From contig NZ_CAEUHO010000004.1 in the NCBI RefSeq assembly GCF_903181435.1, forward strand, positions 1-64,000: a stretch of DNA of 64,000 nucleotides, in the 5' to 3' direction. The notes under the pieces were generated by a model. It worked only from the letters and a program-made list of their open reading frames with translations. It had not been told where the DNA came from and made no database searches. Both the position numbers and the translations under genes were made by a program. The stretch is from Bacteroides acidifaciens (lineage in GTDB: Bacteria; Bacteroidota; Bacteroidia; Bacteroidales; Bacteroidaceae). Of the stretch, positions 63,743 to 64,000 are shown piece after piece. Position 1 is the first letter of the stretch. Each line of letters begins with the position of its first letter.

Positions 63743-64000
63743 CTACAAAAACGAGGTCAAAAGGTTAGTGTTCTTAGCACGCTCCTCTTTCTCGAAACTC
63801 GCCAGATATGCTTCCGTAGTCCTCAGGTCGGTATGTCCTAAGGATTCACTTATATAAGAGATATTGGCTCCGCTTCGTTTCAATACGGTAGCGTATGAAT
63901 GTCTTGCGGTGTATGTGGTGATATTGCCGATACCCAATTCTTCACCTATCAACTTCATACGTTTGTTGATTCGCTTGACAACATCGCGTACAATCGCTTT
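63743..64000 (-). CDS. int: Tyrosine integrase, C-terminal part (cut by window end)
   Basis: At least 85 residues of a phage-type tyrosine recombinase are visible. Catalytic residues seen: Arg and following His in TARHSYAT, the second His in ESLGHTDLRTT, and the Tyr nucleophile in EAYLASF. The gene continues past 64000. It is the probable integrase of the element inserted at the tRNA and would be near the element's other end or its middle. Upstream in the same frame is RDVVKRINKRMKL. Confidence 0.93.
   Translation of the reverse strand, partial: KAIVRDVVKRINKRMKLIGEELGIGNITTYTARHSYATVLKRSGANISYISESLGHTDLRTTEAYLASFEKEERAKNTNLLTSFL

Overview
The window looks like chromosomal DNA of a gut Bacteroides species, probably close to the thetaiotaomicron/ovatus/xylanisolvens group. 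The evidence is SusC/SusD pairs, a one-polypeptide hybrid two-component sensor, a BACON-domain lipoprotein, many promoters of the Bacteroides form TTTG-N19-21-TAnnTTTG, a tRNA without an encoded CCA end, and long runs of surface lipoproteins. All assignments come from reading sequence and motifs by eye; no database search was run.

Layout. 1-3856 (minus strand): a short RHS protein carrying a JAB-type metalloprotease-like toxin tip, two downstream lipoproteins that are candidate immunity proteins, and a decayed second copy of the toxin tip at the window edge. 4026-6588: a small phage-flavoured module (DUF4373-like protein, zinc-knuckle protein, divergent S24/CI-type repressor) around a 4 x 22-bp array of dyad repeats. 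6872-8911: metG. 9000-10442: an AlbA_2/Schlafen-type ATP-binding protein. 10439-20773: nine genes for assembling a glycan (flippase, six glycosyltransferases, and an inverted wecB-wecC pair making UDP-ManNAcA). The content recalls the general protein O-glycosylation (lfg-type) loci of Bacteroidetes; no polymerase or initiating transferase is seen. 20774-21901: a gene-free convergent gap with a decayed SGNH-esterase-like gene and a dense, symmetric set of repeats, including a second 4 x 22-bp dyad array.

21902-51368 is a large polysaccharide utilization locus on the minus strand: sensor-regulator (HTCS), M60-like O-glycopeptidase with BACON domain, GH29 fucosidase, GH2 enzyme, two SusC/SusD pairs, two duplicated Ig-like plus F5/8 surface lipoproteins, a multidomain GH31 enzyme with dockerin and cohesin-like modules, and a GH105-heparinase II/III fusion. 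The M60 peptidase together with fucosidase, GH2 and an unusual GH31 suggests a host O-glycoprotein target such as mucin; the GH105-lyase fusion points to a uronic-acid-containing component. The sensor probably binds a 22-bp direct repeat just upstream of the peptidase gene and switches on the operon.

51791-56149 holds housekeeping genes: methyltransferase, a broken AraC remnant, sirtuin deacylase, two FKBP prolyl isomerases, an Lrp/AsnC regulator and a DUF4491 membrane protein. A tRNA with anticodon CAT (56241-56314) marks the left end of an integrated element that runs past the window end. The visible part carries five TTGCACAC repeats beside the tRNA (probable integrase arm sites), a PrimPol-like protein, an SF3/D5 helicase, an excisionase-like protein with 10-bp repeats, a lipoprotein preceded by a long structured leader RNA, an acidic protein and a tyrosine integrase. 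No conjugation, relaxase, capsid or tail gene is visible, so it looks like a replicating satellite or small integrative element.
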